The translations under genes and the position numbers were made by a program. A DNA stretch of 64,000 nt from NCBI RefSeq assembly GCF_014836675.1, contig NZ_JACSQK010000004.1:372001-436000 (forward strand), given 5' to 3'. The notes under the pieces are model-generated. The model ran no database searches, was not told the origin of the DNA, and saw only the letters and a program-made list of their open reading frames with translations. This DNA is from Comamonas avium. Lineage in GTDB: Bacteria > Pseudomonadota > Gammaproteobacteria > Burkholderiales > Burkholderiaceae_C. Positions 19,161 through 30,006 of this stretch are shown here, piece after piece (the stretch's first letter is position 1; every line of letters starts with the position of its first letter).

Positions 19161-19718
19161 ATGCGAATTCTTGGCATTGACCCCGGCCTGCAAACCACAG
19201 GCTTTGGCGTAATTGAACGCGATGGCCAGCACCTGCGCTACGTGGCCAGCGGCACCATCCGCACCACACGCACCGAAGGGGTGGAGCTGGGCAATCTGCC
19301 TGCACGTCTGAAGATTTTGTTCGAAGGCATCAATGAAGTCGTAGAGCGCTATCAGCCCGAAACGGCTGTCATTGAAATCGTGTTTGTCAACGTGAACCCG
19401 CAATCCACGCTGCTGCTCGGCCAAGCCCGCGGCGCAGCGCTGACGGCCCTGGTCACCAACAATTTGCCCGTGGCCGAATACACGGCGCTGCAAATGAAAA
19501 AGGCCATCACCGGCCATGGCCGTGCAGCCAAGTCGCAAATTCAAGAAATGGTCAAACGCATGCTGCAGCTGCCCGGTCTGCCTGGCACCGACGCGGCAGA
19601 TGCCCTGGGCCTGGCCATTACGCACGCCCACGCGGGTGCCATGCTGCACAAGCTGGGCCAGGAATCCACCCTGAACCGCAAGCAGCACGCCATGCTCAAG
19701 GGCGGCCGGGCCTATTAA
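19161..19718 (+). CDS. ruvC: Holliday-junction resolvase RuvC
   Basis: A 185-residue endonuclease that cuts Holliday junctions with RuvAB. The catalytic acids are Asp7 ([14 protein letters not shown]), the Glu in AVIEIVFVN and the two Asp in [14 protein letters not shown]. ruvA and ruvB are not adjacent in the window. It follows mtgA by 95 bp; a half-copy of the palindromic repeat (AAGCGCTGACAGCT, 19138) lies just before the ATG. It ends at a strong terminator. Confidence 0.95.
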   Translation: MRILGIDPGLQTTGFGVIERDGQHLRYVASGTIRTTRTEGVELGNLPARLKILFEGINEVVERYQPETAVIEIVFVNVNPQSTLLLGQARGAALTALVTNNLPVAEYTALQMKKAITGHGRAAKSQIQEMVKRMLQLPGLPGTDAADALGLAITHAHAGAMLHKLGQESTLNRKQHAMLKGGRAY

Positions 19719-19737
19719 GCAGCCCTGCGCCACCAAG

Positions 19738-19766
19738 AAAAAACGACCCGCGCGGGTCGTTTTTTG
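19738..19766 (+). terminator. Terminator after ruvC
   Basis: AAAAAACGACCCGCGCGGGTCGTTTTTT is a perfect stem with a T run, 20 nt after the ruvC stop. Confidence 0.92.
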
Positions 19767-19787
19767 TGAAGAAATATCTATAAATAA

Positions 19788-19866
19788 TAGCTACCTTCGC
19801 TTGTGCACCATACATTTCAGGTACAAATGCACCTGAAAACGTTTATACACCTGCGTTAACAGCTCT
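19788..19866. repeat. Palindromic intergenic repeat, copy 3
   Basis: The arms are TAGCTACCTTCGCTTGTG and CACCTGCGTTAACAGCT. A second nested dyad, TTTCAGGTAC ... GCACCTGAAA, lies inside. It sits between the ruvC terminator and the 3' end of the RcnB-like gene. Confidence 0.65.
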
Positions 19867-19871
19867 TATTT

Positions 19872-20312
19872 TTAACGTACGCCATTGATAAGCAACTGGG
19901 CAATCACACCCGAAGCAATGGCCACCAGCATGTAATCACCGCCATAGCGCACCCAGTGGTATCCACGTGGTGGCTGGTGCAGGCGGTGTCTGCGCCAATC
20001 GTTAACCACATAGCGTGAGCCACGATAGTGGGGCGGAATGCGCGAACCCTGCACCCAGTTGTACTGCGGCCCAGCACCCCGGTAGTAATGCGCCACCGGC
20101 GGTGGAGGCGGGCGGTGCCCATGGTGCATACGCGGGCCGGGGCGATGCCCGTGCTGCCAACCCGGGTGCTGCCCGTGCTTAGGTCCTTGAGCATGCGGTG
20201 GTGGCCCATGGTGGCGTGGCCCGCCGTATGGCTGAGCGTGTGCCAGCGTGCTGGTAGCCAAAGTCAAAAATGCTGCGACAGCGACGGCAAAAGTCAAACG
20301 ATGGAGTTGCAT
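19872..20312 (-). CDS. RcnB-family periplasmic protein, His/Pro-rich
   Basis: A 146-residue secreted protein. A signal peptide (residues 1-27, ending ATSTLAHAQ) is followed by a His/Pro/Gly-rich region (about residues 28-80) and a C-terminal RcnB-like domain with RHRLHQPPRGYHWVRYGGDY and a final hydrophobic stretch. RcnB in E. coli acts in nickel/cobalt homeostasis in the periplasm; the His-rich segment fits metal binding, but that is inference. ATG 20312 is chosen because the signal peptide starts there. It is a single gene. Confidence 0.8.
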   Translation of the reverse strand: MQLHRLTFAVAVAAFLTLATSTLAHAQPYGGPRHHGPPPHAQGPKHGQHPGWQHGHRPGPRMHHGHRPPPPPVAHYYRGAGPQYNWVQGSRIPPHYRGSRYVVNDWRRHRLHQPPRGYHWVRYGGDYMLVAIASGVIAQLLINGVR

Positions 20313-20499
20313 GACGCGCCCTTTCTTCGAAAAAGACTGCAGCCACAAGGGCTGTTACAGGCTCCATCATGCGAGTGAAAACAAGAAGACGATGCTGCCA
20401 AAACGCGGCTTTACCGAACTTTGCGCAGCCCTGAGCAGGCTTTGCAAGCGCTTTACAGATGCAAAAACCTGCACCGCTGCGGCTTTTGGATCAGCGTCC

Positions 20500-20682
20500 C
20501 TACACCACCATGAAACGAGACAGGCCCAGCACGGCAAAAAATGCCAATCCAGCAATCACCGCCCATTTCAAAATGACGAGGCCCCAGCGGCGGTAATACA
20601 CCCTGCCTGTGCCCAGATAAAAGACAAAGCACAGCGCAGAACTGATCAACAAAGCAAAAAGCAGCCAGCGAAAAATCAACAT
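20500..20682 (-). CDS. Small two-span membrane protein downstream of lpxC
   Basis: A 60-residue protein with two predicted transmembrane helices (about residues 4-22 and 36-54), joined by a short loop containing GRVYYRRWG. It is encoded 34 bp after lpxC on the same strand, so it is probably its last operon partner. The ATG at 20682 is preferred to an in-frame start inside lpxC. The family is not one I recognise; its size and position suggest a small envelope protein. Confidence 0.7.
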   Translation of the reverse strand: MLIFRWLLFALLISSALCFVFYLGTGRVYYRRWGLVILKWAVIAGLAFFAVLGLSRFMVV

Positions 20683-20716
20683 GGCTGCTTTATACCGTGA
20701 TTCAACGGGTGAATCA

Positions 20717-21640
20717 CTACCAGGCCAGCGTTGTCTGCGTAAAACCTGCAGGTGCCTTGCGCTCACTGTCGAAAGTGACAAATTCCCAATTGGCACCATC
20801 GGCCAGCACAGCCCTGATCAACTGGTTGTTCATGCCATGGCCTGAGCGAAAAGCGCTGTAAGCACCCAAGATGGGGTGGCCAATCACGTACAGGTCCCCG
20901 ATGGCATCCAGAATTTTGTGTTTGACAAACTCATCGTCATATCGCAAACCGTCACTGTTCAGGACCTTGTAGTCATCCATCACGATGGCGTTGTCCAGAC
21001 CACCCCCCAAGGCCAGTCCGTTGGTGCGAAGCATCTCTACATCGCGCGTAAAGCCAAAGGTACGGGCACGCGCGATATCGCGCATGTAGCTGCCTTCGCC
21101 CATATCGAACTCAAACGACTGCCCGGTGGAATCCACCGCAGGGTGCGAGAAATCGATCTCAAACTTGAGTTTGAAGCCGTGGTAAGGATCAAAGCGCGCC
21201 CATTTCAGGTTGGCACCTTCACCTTCCCGCACTTCGACGGGCTGCTTGATGCGGATGAACTTTTTAGCGGCATTTTGAAGCTCGATGCCCGCGCTTTGCA
21301 GCAGAAAAACGAACGATGAGGAGGAACCATCCAAAATTGGAACTTCCTCAGCCGTGATATCGATGTACAGGTTGTCAATGCCAAGGCCGCACAGAGCCGA
21401 CATCAGATGCTCAATGGTGTGCACCTTGGTGCTGCCTACGCCAATGGTCGAGGCCATGCGGGTATCCACCACAGCCTGGGCCGTGATCGGAATATCCACC
21501 GGCTCGGGCAAGTCGACCCGACGGAACACAATGCCCGTGTCAGGCTGCGCCGGGCGCAGCGTCATCTCGACGCGCTGGCCGCTGTGCAGGCCCATACCGA
21601 CGGCACGGGTAATAGTCTTGATCGTACGTTGCTGAAGCAT
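20717..21640 (-). CDS. lpxC: UDP-3-O-acyl-N-acetylglucosamine deacetylase LpxC
   Basis: A 307-residue zinc enzyme that commits UDP-acyl-GlcNAc to lipid A synthesis. It begins [20 protein letters not shown]. The zinc ligands are the His in [12 protein letters not shown] and the HKxxD pair in [14 protein letters not shown]. It follows ftsZ, as in most proteobacteria, but a terminator lies between them, so lpxC probably has its own promoter in the 115-bp gap. Confidence 0.96.
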   Translation of the reverse strand: MLQQRTIKTITRAVGMGLHSGQRVEMTLRPAQPDTGIVFRRVDLPEPVDIPITAQAVVDTRMASTIGVGSTKVHTIEHLMSALCGLGIDNLYIDITAEEVPILDGSSSSFVFLLQSAGIELQNAAKKFIRIKQPVEVREGEGANLKWARFDPYHGFKLKFEIDFSHPAVDSTGQSFEFDMGEGSYMRDIARARTFGFTRDVEMLRTNGLALGGGLDNAIVMDDYKVLNSDGLRYDDEFVKHKILDAIGDLYVIGHPILGAYSAFRSGHGMNNQLIRAVLADGANWEFVTFDSERKAPAGFTQTTLAW

Positions 21641-21755
21641 GTTGCAATTTTACTGGGCGAGGGGCTTTGGGTGCCCTTTTAAGGATATGGATTTATCTAT
21701 AACGCCCATTGATGTACTTTGTTGACTTCATCGAGACCGCCACCGCAGCAGACAT

Positions 21756-21787
21756 AAAAAAACCGAGCCAAACTGGCTCGGTTTTTT
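21756..21787 (-). terminator. Terminator after ftsZ
   Basis: AAAAAACCGAGCC and GGCTCGGTTTTTT form the stem, 20 nt after the ftsZ stop. It closes the division/cell-wall cluster before lpxC. Confidence 0.9.
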
Positions 21788-21806
21788 GTGACAGAACGCA
21801 GTCGCC

Positions 21807-23069
21807 TTAGTCAGCTTGCTTGCGCAGAAACGCTGGAATTTCCAGGTCATCCATACCACCCGAAGACAGCGCATCCACACGCGCAGCTGCCTGAGTACGG
21901 TTGGTGCGCCACACGCTGGGCACGCTCACGTCGCCGTAGCCTCCGCCCATGCCACCGCTGGCAGCGCCCACCGAAGGTGCGGCACCACTTGCGTTACCCA
22001 TAGCGACACCGCCCATGGCTGCCGTGGTCGCCCCTGCATATGCAAAGTTACCATCGGTACCTGTGCGCAAGCCGCCTTGCACCACCGACATGGCCTGGCG
22101 ACGCGCCAAAGGACGCGACAGGCCTGTGGCCACCACGGTCACGCGGATGTCATCGCCCAGCGAGTCGTCATACGCAGCGCCGTAAATCACATGGGCCTCT
22201 TGCGAAGCATAGGCATTGATGGTGGACATGGCCAAACGAGATTCGGCCAGCTTCAGGCTGCCCTTGGCTGCGGTCACCAGCACCAGTACGCCCTTGGCAC
22301 CCGACAAATCGATACCTTCCAGCAATGGGCAGGCCACCGCTTGCTCGGCAGCAATGCGTGCACGGTCAGGGCCTGAAGCACGGGCCGTACCCATCATGGC
22401 CTTGCCTGGCTCGCCCATCACGGTGCGCACGTCTTCAAAGTCGACGTTCACGTGGCCGTATTCGTTGATGATTTCAGCAATACCGCCCACGGCGTTCTTG
22501 AGCACATCGTTGGCCTGCGCGAAAGCTTCTTCCTGGGTGATGTCATCGCCCAGCACTTCCAGCAGCTTTTCGTTGAGCACCACGATCAGTGAGTCGACGT
22601 TGGCTTCCAGCTCGGTCAAGCCACCATCTGCATTGGTCATGCGACGGCCACCTTCCCATTCGAAAGGCTTGGTCACGACACCCACAGTCAGAATGCCCAT
22701 TTCCTTGGCCACACGTGCAATCACAGGTGCAGCACCCGTACCTGTGCCGCCGCCCATGCCGGCAGTAATGAACAGCATGTGCGCGCCTTCAATGGCTGCA
22801 CGAATGTCATCCACAGCCGCTTCTGCTGCTTCACGGCCCTTGTCAGGCTTGCTTCCTGCGCCCAGGCCGCTCAAGCCCAACTGAATGGTGCGATGTGCAT
22901 TGCTGCGAATCAATGCTTGAGCGTCTGTGTTGGCGCTGACGAATTCAACGCCCTGCACATTGCTCGCAATCATGTGTTCAACGGCGTTGCTGCCGCCGCC
23001 GCCAACACCGATCACCTTGATCTGTGTGCCCTGATTGAATGTTTCGGCTTCGATCATTTCGATGGTCAT
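21807..23069 (-). CDS. ftsZ: Cell-division GTPase FtsZ
   Basis: A 420-residue tubulin homologue that forms the Z ring. The GTP-binding motif GGGTGTGAAPVIA and the N-terminal KVIGVGGGGSNAVEHM are intact, as is the T7 region around NVDFEDVRTVM. A Gly/Ala-rich linker (about residues 320-400) precedes the conserved FtsA/ZipA-binding tail DLEIPAFLRKQ. It has a clear AGGAG ribosome site and lies 115 bp after ftsA. Confidence 0.97.
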   Translation of the reverse strand: MTIEMIEAETFNQGTQIKVIGVGGGGSNAVEHMIASNVQGVEFVSANTDAQALIRSNAHRTIQLGLSGLGAGSKPDKGREAAEAAVDDIRAAIEGAHMLFITAGMGGGTGTGAAPVIARVAKEMGILTVGVVTKPFEWEGGRRMTNADGGLTELEANVDSLIVVLNEKLLEVLGDDITQEEAFAQANDVLKNAVGGIAEIINEYGHVNVDFEDVRTVMGEPGKAMMGTARASGPDRARIAAEQAVACPLLEGIDLSGAKGVLVLVTAAKGSLKLAESRLAMSTINAYASQEAHVIYGAAYDDSLGDDIRVTVVATGLSRPLARRQAMSVVQGGLRTGTDGNFAYAGATTAAMGGVAMGNASGAAPSVGAASGGMGGGYGDVSVPSVWRTNRTQAAARVDALSSGGMDDLEIPAFLRKQAD

Positions 23070-23184
23070 GATGGTGCTCCTGGAGATTTTTTAAATAGGT
23101 TCGCTTGTGCCGTATTGGTGGCTTCTCTTCGGTGTCGAAAATCAGTGGGGGGACCCGTGATGCGCATGCGTCGAGAGTTCATGG

Positions 23185-24414
23185 TTAGAAGTTTCCCACA
23201 ATGAAGTCTTTAAATCGACCAAAAGCCGTCTTCACAGACCCACTCTTTTGTGCCACCTTGAAACCGCGCAATCTTCCTTGTCGCGCTTCTTCCAACAAAC
23301 CCATGACCGTGGCAGAGCGAGGCTGGGCCACCATATCGGCCAGTGCACTCGCATATTTCGGCACGCCCCGGCGTACAGGCTTGAGGAAAATGTCCTCACC
23401 CAACTCGACCATCCCTGGCATCACTGCACTGCCACCGGTCAGCACGATGCCCGAAGAGAGCACCTCTTCGTAGCCCGACTCACGGATGACTTGCTGTACC
23501 AACGAGAAAATTTCTTCGACACGCGGCTCAATCACACCTGCCAGCGCCTGCTTGCTGATCATGCGCGGCGCACGGTCACCCAGACCAGGCACTTCCACCT
23601 GACTGTCTGGGTCTGCCAGCATTTGCTTGGCGTAGCCGCTTTCCACCTTGATGTCTTCGGCATCCTTGGTCGGCGTGCGCAGTGCCATTGCAATATCACT
23701 GGTGATCAAATCACCGGCAATGGGAATGACGGCTGTATGGCGGATTGCACCGCCGGTGAAAATTGCCACATCGGTCGTGCCCGCGCCAATATCCACCAAA
23801 GCAACGCCCAGATCGCGTTCGTCATCGGTCAACACGGCTTGGCTGGCTGCCAAGGGATTGAGCAGCAGCTGCTCCACCTCCAGGCCACAGCGGCGCACAC
23901 ATTTGATGATGTTTTCCGCAGCGCTTTGCGCGCCCGTGACGATGTGCACCTTCGCTTCCAAGCGGATGCCGCTCATTCCCACGGGCTCTTTGACATCTTG
24001 GCCGTCAATCACAAACTCTTGCGGCTCAACCAGCAGCAAGCGCTGGTCCGAGGAAATGCTCACCGCCTTGGCGGTCTCAATCACACGCGCCACATCCGTG
24101 GGCGTGACTTCCTTGTCCTTGATGGCCACCATGCCACTTTGGTTCAAGCCGCGAATGTGGCTTCCGGTGATGCCGGTATACACGCGCTGAATCTTGCAAT
24201 CGGCCATCAGCTCGGCTTCTTTGAGCGCCTGCTGAATGCTTTGCACAGTCGCCTCAATGTTCACCACCACACCACGCTTTAAGCCATTGCTTGGTGCAAC
24301 GCCAAGACCTGCCAGCTTGAGCTCGCCGCTGGGCATGACTTCGGCGACCACGGCCATGACCTTGGCGGTGCCAATGTCCAAACCGACGACGACGTCTTTG
24401 TACTCTCTTGCCAT
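23185..24414 (-). CDS. ftsA: Cell-division protein FtsA
   Basis: A 409-residue actin-fold protein that ties FtsZ filaments to the membrane. Actin-like phosphate loops are visible: VGLDIGTAKVMAVV near the start, LVDIGAGTTDVAIF, and GIVLTGGSAVMPG. The C-terminal amphipathic membrane-targeting helix is represented by FGRFKDFIVGNF. Its ATG follows the ftsQ stop codon by one base. Confidence 0.96.
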   Translation of the reverse strand: MAREYKDVVVGLDIGTAKVMAVVAEVMPSGELKLAGLGVAPSNGLKRGVVVNIEATVQSIQQALKEAELMADCKIQRVYTGITGSHIRGLNQSGMVAIKDKEVTPTDVARVIETAKAVSISSDQRLLLVEPQEFVIDGQDVKEPVGMSGIRLEAKVHIVTGAQSAAENIIKCVRRCGLEVEQLLLNPLAASQAVLTDDERDLGVALVDIGAGTTDVAIFTGGAIRHTAVIPIAGDLITSDIAMALRTPTKDAEDIKVESGYAKQMLADPDSQVEVPGLGDRAPRMISKQALAGVIEPRVEEIFSLVQQVIRESGYEEVLSSGIVLTGGSAVMPGMVELGEDIFLKPVRRGVPKYASALADMVAQPRSATVMGLLEEARQGRLRGFKVAQKSGSVKTAFGRFKDFIVGNF

Positions 24415-24415
24415 A

Positions 24416-25270
24416 TCAGTGCCTGCCCTCAGTAGGTCGTGTTTTTTTACTGTCCTGTTGCTGCCGCGCTGCGAGGCGCTTGGCCATCTCCAGCGCTTTC
24501 TCGCGCGACACCGTGGTCACGCCGCGCAGTCTCAAGGCATAGCCGTCTGGATAGCGCAAATCGGCATACTCCAAAGCATCGGCCGTCCGTTGGTACTGCT
24601 GTGCAATTTGCGGCAGTGTGCGTACAAAACGTTGAATACGCTGCAGCACTTCCTGCTCTTTTCCACCACCGAGCTCAATGCTGGCACCGTTTTCCAGCTG
24701 CACCAGCCAGCTGCCACGGTCTCGCAGTACCAGCGCATCAATCGGAGTGCTCATGTCTTCAAAGGCTGGCTCCAGGGCGTAGTACATGCGCAATACATCC
24801 ACTGCCGAGCCCTCAGGACCAGAAAGACGAGGCAAGCCTTCACGCTCCACCTCGCCTACATTTGCCTCAAAGACTTCACCCATGGTGTTCACCATGGCGG
24901 TGCCTGTATCCGGGCCCCAATATGCCTGCGCCTCATGCTCACGCAAAATCACTCGCAGACCATTGGGGTACTCACGGCGCACCTCCGCCTCTCTCACCCA
25001 GGGCACTTGTTCGAAGGCCTTGCGCGCATCTTTCAAATCCACAGTGAAAAAATTGCCTGTGAGGTGCGGAGCCACATTCGCGCGCAGCGTGACGGCATTG
25101 TTATGGACCAGTTCACCCTCCACCACAATGCGCGCAATCGAGAAAGCGGGGTGGCGCAAAGCCCACCAGCTCACCACCGCCAGCAACAAGACAGCCACAC
25201 CCGCGAACATGGCCGTTGCGGTCACATTCATGAGTTTGACGTCAAATGGTGCTGACATGGAGTAGCTCAT
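24416..25270 (-). CDS. ftsQ: Cell-division protein FtsQ
   Basis: A 284-residue bitopic divisome protein that recruits FtsL/FtsB. A short cytoplasmic tail is followed by one transmembrane helix (about residues 18-38), a POTRA domain (starting FSIARIVVEG, about residues 45-120) and the beta domain ending in a basic tail. The ATG overlaps the ddlB stop codon. Confidence 0.95.
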   Translation of the reverse strand: MSYSMSAPFDVKLMNVTATAMFAGVAVLLLAVVSWWALRHPAFSIARIVVEGELVHNNAVTLRANVAPHLTGNFFTVDLKDARKAFEQVPWVREAEVRREYPNGLRVILREHEAQAYWGPDTGTAMVNTMGEVFEANVGEVEREGLPRLSGPEGSAVDVLRMYYALEPAFEDMSTPIDALVLRDRGSWLVQLENGASIELGGGKEQEVLQRIQRFVRTLPQIAQQYQRTADALEYADLRYPDGYALRLRGVTTVSREKALEMAKRLAARQQQDSKKTRPTEGRH

Positions 25271-26250
25271 CAGATTGCCGGCTCCTGCGGTGAAGTGTTA
25301 TCCAGCGCAGCTGCTGCCAGGATCGTCAGGCACAGCTGCTCGTAGCTCATCGCCTGCGCACGCGCAGCCATCGGTACCAGCGAGTGGCTGGTCATGCCCG
25401 GAGATGTATTGATTTCCAGCAAGAAGGGCTGGCGATCGCTCTTGCGGATCATCACGTCGGCACGGCCCCAGCCACGGCAGCCCAAGGTGCGAAACGCTTT
25501 TTCCACAATCTGCTGAATGCACACTTCTTCATCTGCAGGCAGACCACTGGGGCAGTGGTACTGCGTGGTGTCAGTGAAGTACTTGTTCTGGTAATCGTAG
25601 TTGCCGCCGGGTGCCTCAATACGGATCACGGGCAAGGCCGCAGCACCGGAGCCAGAGCCCAAGACAGCGCACGTGGTCTCATCGCCGGCAATAAATTGCT
25701 CGCACAGCACTTCTTCGTCGTACTGGGCTGCCAAGGCATAGGCTTGAGCGCACTGACCGGCATCCGTCACCTTGGTCAGGCCCATGCTGGAGCCATCACG
25801 TGCGGGCTTGACGATCATGGGTGCGCCCAAGGCGGCAAACGCCTGACTGGTTTCTTGTGCGCTACCGACCATGCGCCAATCGGGCGTAGGCAAGCCTTCA
25901 AAACGCCAGATGCGCTTGGTCATGACCTTGTCCATGGCAATGCTCGACGCCATCACCCCAGAGCCGGTGTAAGGAATACCCAGCAACTCCAAAGCGCCCT
26001 GCACCGTACCGTCTTCACCGAAACGACCATGCAAAGCGATAAAGCAGCGGTCAAAACCCTGCTTTTTCAATGCATCAAGACTTTGCTGCGCAGGGTCAAA
26101 TGCATGTGCATCTACACCTTGAGAGCGCAAGGCATCCAGAACACCCTGGCCTGACATGAGGGAGACCTCACGTTCGGACGAGCGCCCGCCCATCAGTACG
26201 GCAACCTTGCCCAGGGCGTGCACATCTATATTTTTCATATTCATGCTCAT
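25270..26250 (-). CDS. ddlB: D-alanine--D-alanine ligase
   Basis: A 326-residue ATP-grasp ligase making D-Ala-D-Ala for the peptidoglycan stem. Family motifs include [47 protein letters not shown] and [15 protein letters not shown]. Several closely spaced in-frame starts exist (GTG 26253, ATG 26250, 26244, 26238). I chose 26250, which overlaps the murC stop by one base. Confidence 0.95.
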   Translation of the reverse strand: MSMNMKNIDVHALGKVAVLMGGRSSEREVSLMSGQGVLDALRSQGVDAHAFDPAQQSLDALKKQGFDRCFIALHGRFGEDGTVQGALELLGIPYTGSGVMASSIAMDKVMTKRIWRFEGLPTPDWRMVGSAQETSQAFAALGAPMIVKPARDGSSMGLTKVTDAGQCAQAYALAAQYDEEVLCEQFIAGDETTCAVLGSGSGAAALPVIRIEAPGGNYDYQNKYFTDTTQYHCPSGLPADEEVCIQQIVEKAFRTLGCRGWGRADVMIRKSDRQPFLLEINTSPGMTSHSLVPMAARAQAMSYEQLCLTILAAAALDNTSPQEPAI

Positions 26251-27680
26251 CACGCAGACCCTTTCTGCGCTTGTAGCTCTTTTTTCTCTAGCATTTCAAC
26301 CAGTTGCGACGGCACAGCGCCGATCGATCCCGCCCCCATACAAAGCACCACATCACCTGACTGCGCATTGTCCGCAATTACTTGCGGTAAATCACCAATT
26401 TTCTCAATAAAAATTGGTTCAACTCGGCCTGCCACACGCACAGCACGCGCCAGTGCACGGCCATCTGCAGCAACCACTGGTGTTTCTCCTGCGGCATACA
26501 CTTCGTTGAGCAAGACAACATCCGCGTCGCCCAAAACCTTTACAAAGTCTTCAAAGCAATCGCGTGTACGGGTGTAGCGGTGGGGTTGAAAAGCCAGCAC
26601 TAGGCGATGCCCCGGGAAAGCGCCCCGTGCAGCAGCCAAAGTGGCTGCCATCTCTACAGGGTGGTGGCCATAGTCATCAATCACGGTGAAAGTGCCGCCT
26701 TGCTTGCATGGCAAATTGCCGTAGCTCTGAAAGCGCCGCCCCACACCCTTGAAACCTTCCAGGGCACGCAGCAAGGCGTCGTCGGCAATTTCCAGCTCCA
26801 TGGCGATTGCGACAGCAGCCAGCGCATTCAGGACGTTGTGCTCGCCCGCCAAACTCAGGCGGACATCCAGCTCAGGATAGGTGTGGCCGTTTTGTCGCAG
26901 CACCTTAAAGCACATTTGCCCATGCTCAGCGCGCACGTCAACAGCACGCACCTGCACATCCTCAGCAAAGCCATAGGTGGTCACTGGACGGGCCAGCGTC
27001 GGCAAGATATCGCGCACAGCCGGGCTTTCGGCGCACACGATGGCACGGCCATAGAAAGGCATGCGGTGCAGGAAATCGACGAATGCCTGCTTGAGCCTGC
27101 CGAAATCGTGACCGTAAGTCTCCATGTGGTCAGCATCAATGTTCGTGATCACCGCCATCACTGGCAGCAAATTCAGGAACGACGCATCGGACTCGTCGGC
27201 TTCCACCACGATGTAGTCGCCTTGCCCCAGCTTGGCATTGGCACCCGCACTATTGAGCTTGCCGCCAATCACAAACGTGGGGTCCAGCCCGGCCTCAGCC
27301 AGCACACTGGTCACCAGGCTGGTTGTCGTGGTCTTGCCGTGTGCACCGGCAATGGCAATGCCTTGCTTGAAGCGCATCAGCTCCGCCAGCATCAAAGCAC
27401 GGGGGACAACGGGAATTTTGCGTGCGCGCGCTTGCAGCACTTCGGGGTTGTCTGCCTGCACTGCCGTCGAAGTCACCACCACATCCGCCGCTTGCACATG
27501 CGCTGCGTCGTGGCCCACAAAGGTGTGGATGCCCAGCGCCTGCAAACGCTGCAAGGTGGCACTCTGCGCTAAATCTGAGCCGGAGACGGCATAGCCGAGG
27601 TTGTGTAAAACCTCAGCAATACCACTCATCCCGGAGCCGCCCAGGCCCACAAAGTGGATGTTTTGAATGGCGTGTTTCAT
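26250..27680 (-). CDS. murC: UDP-N-acetylmuramate--L-alanine ligase MurC
   Basis: A 476-residue Mur ligase adding L-Ala to UDP-MurNAc. The UDP-binding start is [19 protein letters not shown], the P-loop [11 protein letters not shown], and the central-domain motif is [16 protein letters not shown] 27680 overlaps the murG stop by 4 bp. Its last codons contain AAAAAGAGCTACAAGCGC, similar to one arm of the palindromic repeat family, so its 3' end may be derived from such an element. Confidence 0.96.
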   Translation of the reverse strand: MKHAIQNIHFVGLGGSGMSGIAEVLHNLGYAVSGSDLAQSATLQRLQALGIHTFVGHDAAHVQAADVVVTSTAVQADNPEVLQARARKIPVVPRALMLAELMRFKQGIAIAGAHGKTTTTSLVTSVLAEAGLDPTFVIGGKLNSAGANAKLGQGDYIVVEADESDASFLNLLPVMAVITNIDADHMETYGHDFGRLKQAFVDFLHRMPFYGRAIVCAESPAVRDILPTLARPVTTYGFAEDVQVRAVDVRAEHGQMCFKVLRQNGHTYPELDVRLSLAGEHNVLNALAAVAIAMELEIADDALLRALEGFKGVGRRFQSYGNLPCKQGGTFTVIDDYGHHPVEMAATLAAARGAFPGHRLVLAFQPHRYTRTRDCFEDFVKVLGDADVVLLNEVYAAGETPVVAADGRALARAVRVAGRVEPIFIEKIGDLPQVIADNAQSGDVVLCMGAGSIGAVPSQLVEMLEKKELQAQKGSA

Positions 27681-28741
27681 GCGGCGAGCTCCTCGCACGC
27701 GGCAACCACTTCACGGGTTGCATAAATCTTCTGCATCGTTTTCGCTTTAAGAGCAACGTTCAAGAGCGTTGAACGCTGCATATTCTGTAGCATTTTTGCT
27801 AGTTTTTGTGCATTCAATGCATCTTGTTGCATTAACCACCCACCACCAGCGTCCACGATGAAGCGGGCATTGGCGGTCTGGTGGTCATCCACCGCATGGG
27901 GAAACGGCACATAAATGGCCGCCGCACCAATGGCTGCAATCTCCGTGACGGTGCTGGCCCCCGCACGGCAGATCACCAAATCTGCCTCTGCAAAGGCTTG
28001 CGCGGTATCTTCAATGAACGGCGTCAGCTCTGCCTGCACACCGGCTGCGGCATAGTTGGCACGCAGCGCTTCAATTTGTTTGGCCCCGCTTTGGTGAACG
28101 ACTTCAGGACGCTCTTCGGCTGGCAACAAGGCCAGAGCCTGAGGCACGATGTCATTCAATGCCTTGGCACCCAAACTGCCGCCCACTACCAATACTTTGA
28201 GCGGACCGGTGCGTCCTTCAAAACGCACCGCTGGGTCAGCCTGCTGCAAAAATGCGGGGCGCAAGGGATTGCCCACCCACTGGGCTTTGGCCAGCGCATG
28301 GGGAAATGCTTCAAACACACGGTCAGCCACGCTGGCCAGCACCTTGTTGGCAGTTCCGGCCACAGAGTTTTGCTCGTGCAAGACCAGTTTCTTGCCTGCC
28401 AGCACGCCCATCATTGCACCCGGAAAAGTGATGTACCCACCAAAACCGACCAGCACATCAGGCTGAACCCGGCGCACCACAGCCAGTGCCTGCCAAAAGG
28501 CTCGCAGCAATCGCAATGGCAGCAATGCCAAAGTCTTCAGCCCCTTGCCACGGACACCGGAGAACTCAATCGTTTCCAGTTCAAAACCCTGCACGGGCAC
28601 CAAGCGCGACTCCATGCTGCCCGGGGCGCCCAGCCAGTGCACGCGCCAACCTTGCTCACGCAATGCTTGTGCCACGGCCAAGCCCGGGAAGATGTGCCCC
28701 CCCGTGCCGCCCGCCATGATCAAAGCAACTTTTTCTTTCAT
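27677..28741 (-). CDS. murG: Lipid II-forming GlcNAc transferase MurG
   Basis: A 354-residue GT28 enzyme that adds GlcNAc to lipid I on the cytoplasmic face. The N-terminal loop [15 protein letters not shown], the second G loop [11 protein letters not shown] and the donor-site stretch [15 protein letters not shown] are present. It overlaps ftsW and murC by 4 bp each. The C-terminal region (about residues 300-340) is more AT-rich than the rest. Confidence 0.96.
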   Translation of the reverse strand: MKEKVALIMAGGTGGHIFPGLAVAQALREQGWRVHWLGAPGSMESRLVPVQGFELETIEFSGVRGKGLKTLALLPLRLLRAFWQALAVVRRVQPDVLVGFGGYITFPGAMMGVLAGKKLVLHEQNSVAGTANKVLASVADRVFEAFPHALAKAQWVGNPLRPAFLQQADPAVRFEGRTGPLKVLVVGGSLGAKALNDIVPQALALLPAEERPEVVHQSGAKQIEALRANYAAAGVQAELTPFIEDTAQAFAEADLVICRAGASTVTEIAAIGAAAIYVPFPHAVDDHQTANARFIVDAGGGWLMQQDALNAQKLAKMLQNMQRSTLLNVALKAKTMQKIYATREVVAACEELAA

Positions 28742-30006
28742 GACTTTCTCATCCTCGGACTGAGGAGCTTGTTCTCGTAATCAATTCGCAAAACCACCGC
28801 AATCGCGATCAAATTCATCAAGATTGCTGATCCCCCAAAACTCATCAGCGGCAAGGTCAGCCCCTTGGTAGGCAAAGCCCCCAGGTTCACACCCATGTTG
28901 ATAAAAGCCTGGAAACCAAACCACAGCGCCACGCCTTGTGCAACCAGGCCTGAGAACACACGGTCCAGCGCGATGGCTTCGCGGCCAATCTCGGTGATAC
29001 GTCGGGCGATCCAGACAAACGCAATGATCAAGATGAGGATGCCGACAAAGCCGAACTCCTCACCAATGACAGACAGCAGGAAGTCGGTATGCGCCTCTGG
29101 CAGCCAGTGCAGTTTTTCCACACTGCGCCCCAGACCCACGCCAAACAGCTCTCCGCGGCCGATGGCAATCAAGGCATGCGAGAGCTGGTAGCCCTTGCCC
29201 AGGGCGTGGTCGACAGAAAATGGATCCAGATAGGCAAAGATGCGCTCACGCCGCCATGGTGAAAACGCGATCATCATCACGAAGGCCCCCACCACCAGCG
29301 CAGCCATCAGGAAGAACATGCGCGCATTCACCCCGCCCAGAAACAAGATGCCCATGGATATCACGACGATCACCATGAAAGCGCCCATATCAGGCTCGGC
29401 CAGCAGCAACACCCCGACAAAGAACACGGCAGCAGCCATGGGCAGCACGGCTCGGAAAAAGCGCTCTTTCACGTCCATGCGCCGCACCATGTAGTCCGCC
29501 GCATACACCAGCACAGCAAACTTGGCCAGCTCTGACGGTTGAAAATTCATGATGCCCAGTGGCAACCAGCGCCGGGCACCATTGACCACCAGACCCACGC
29601 CGGGCACCAGCACCATCACCAGCAAGAACAGCGCCAGCAAAAACATGGGGATAGCCAGGCGCTCCCAGGTTTTCATCGACACCTGAAACGCCAGCAGTGC
29701 AGCCACAAAGCCCACGCCCAGCGCCATCGCATGGCGCAGCAAAAAGTGATAGGGCTCAATTTTGCCGAAACGCGGGTTGTCCGGCATCGCAATCGATGCG
29801 GAATACACCATCACCAGCCCCCAGGCCAGCAAGGCAATCACGACCCAGATCAAAGCCTGGTCCAGACCCAAGGCCGTGGCCGGCAAAGCACGGGTATTGC
29901 GATATTCCGTGCCCCCAACACGCACAGGCAAGACGTCGACCGGCTTGTCCGCAGCACCGCGGAACCAGCCTTGCAGACGATCGCGTACATGGGTCAGCGT
30001 ATTCAT
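28738..30006 (-). CDS. ftsW: Septal SEDS peptidoglycan polymerase FtsW
   Basis: A 422-residue polytopic glycosyltransferase that works with FtsI at the septum. About ten transmembrane segments are seen after an N-terminal cytoplasmic tail of about 50 residues. SEDS signatures include [38 protein letters not shown] and [18 protein letters not shown]. Overlaps murD and murG by 4 bp. Confidence 0.96.
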   Translation of the reverse strand: MNTLTHVRDRLQGWFRGAADKPVDVLPVRVGGTEYRNTRALPATALGLDQALIWVVIALLAWGLVMVYSASIAMPDNPRFGKIEPYHFLLRHAMALGVGFVAALLAFQVSMKTWERLAIPMFLLALFLLVMVLVPGVGLVVNGARRWLPLGIMNFQPSELAKFAVLVYAADYMVRRMDVKERFFRAVLPMAAAVFFVGVLLLAEPDMGAFMVIVVISMGILFLGGVNARMFFLMAALVVGAFVMMIAFSPWRRERIFAYLDPFSVDHALGKGYQLSHALIAIGRGELFGVGLGRSVEKLHWLPEAHTDFLLSVIGEEFGFVGILILIIAFVWIARRITEIGREAIALDRVFSGLVAQGVALWFGFQAFINMGVNLGALPTKGLTLPLMSFGGSAILMNLIAIAVVLRIDYENKLLSPRMRKS

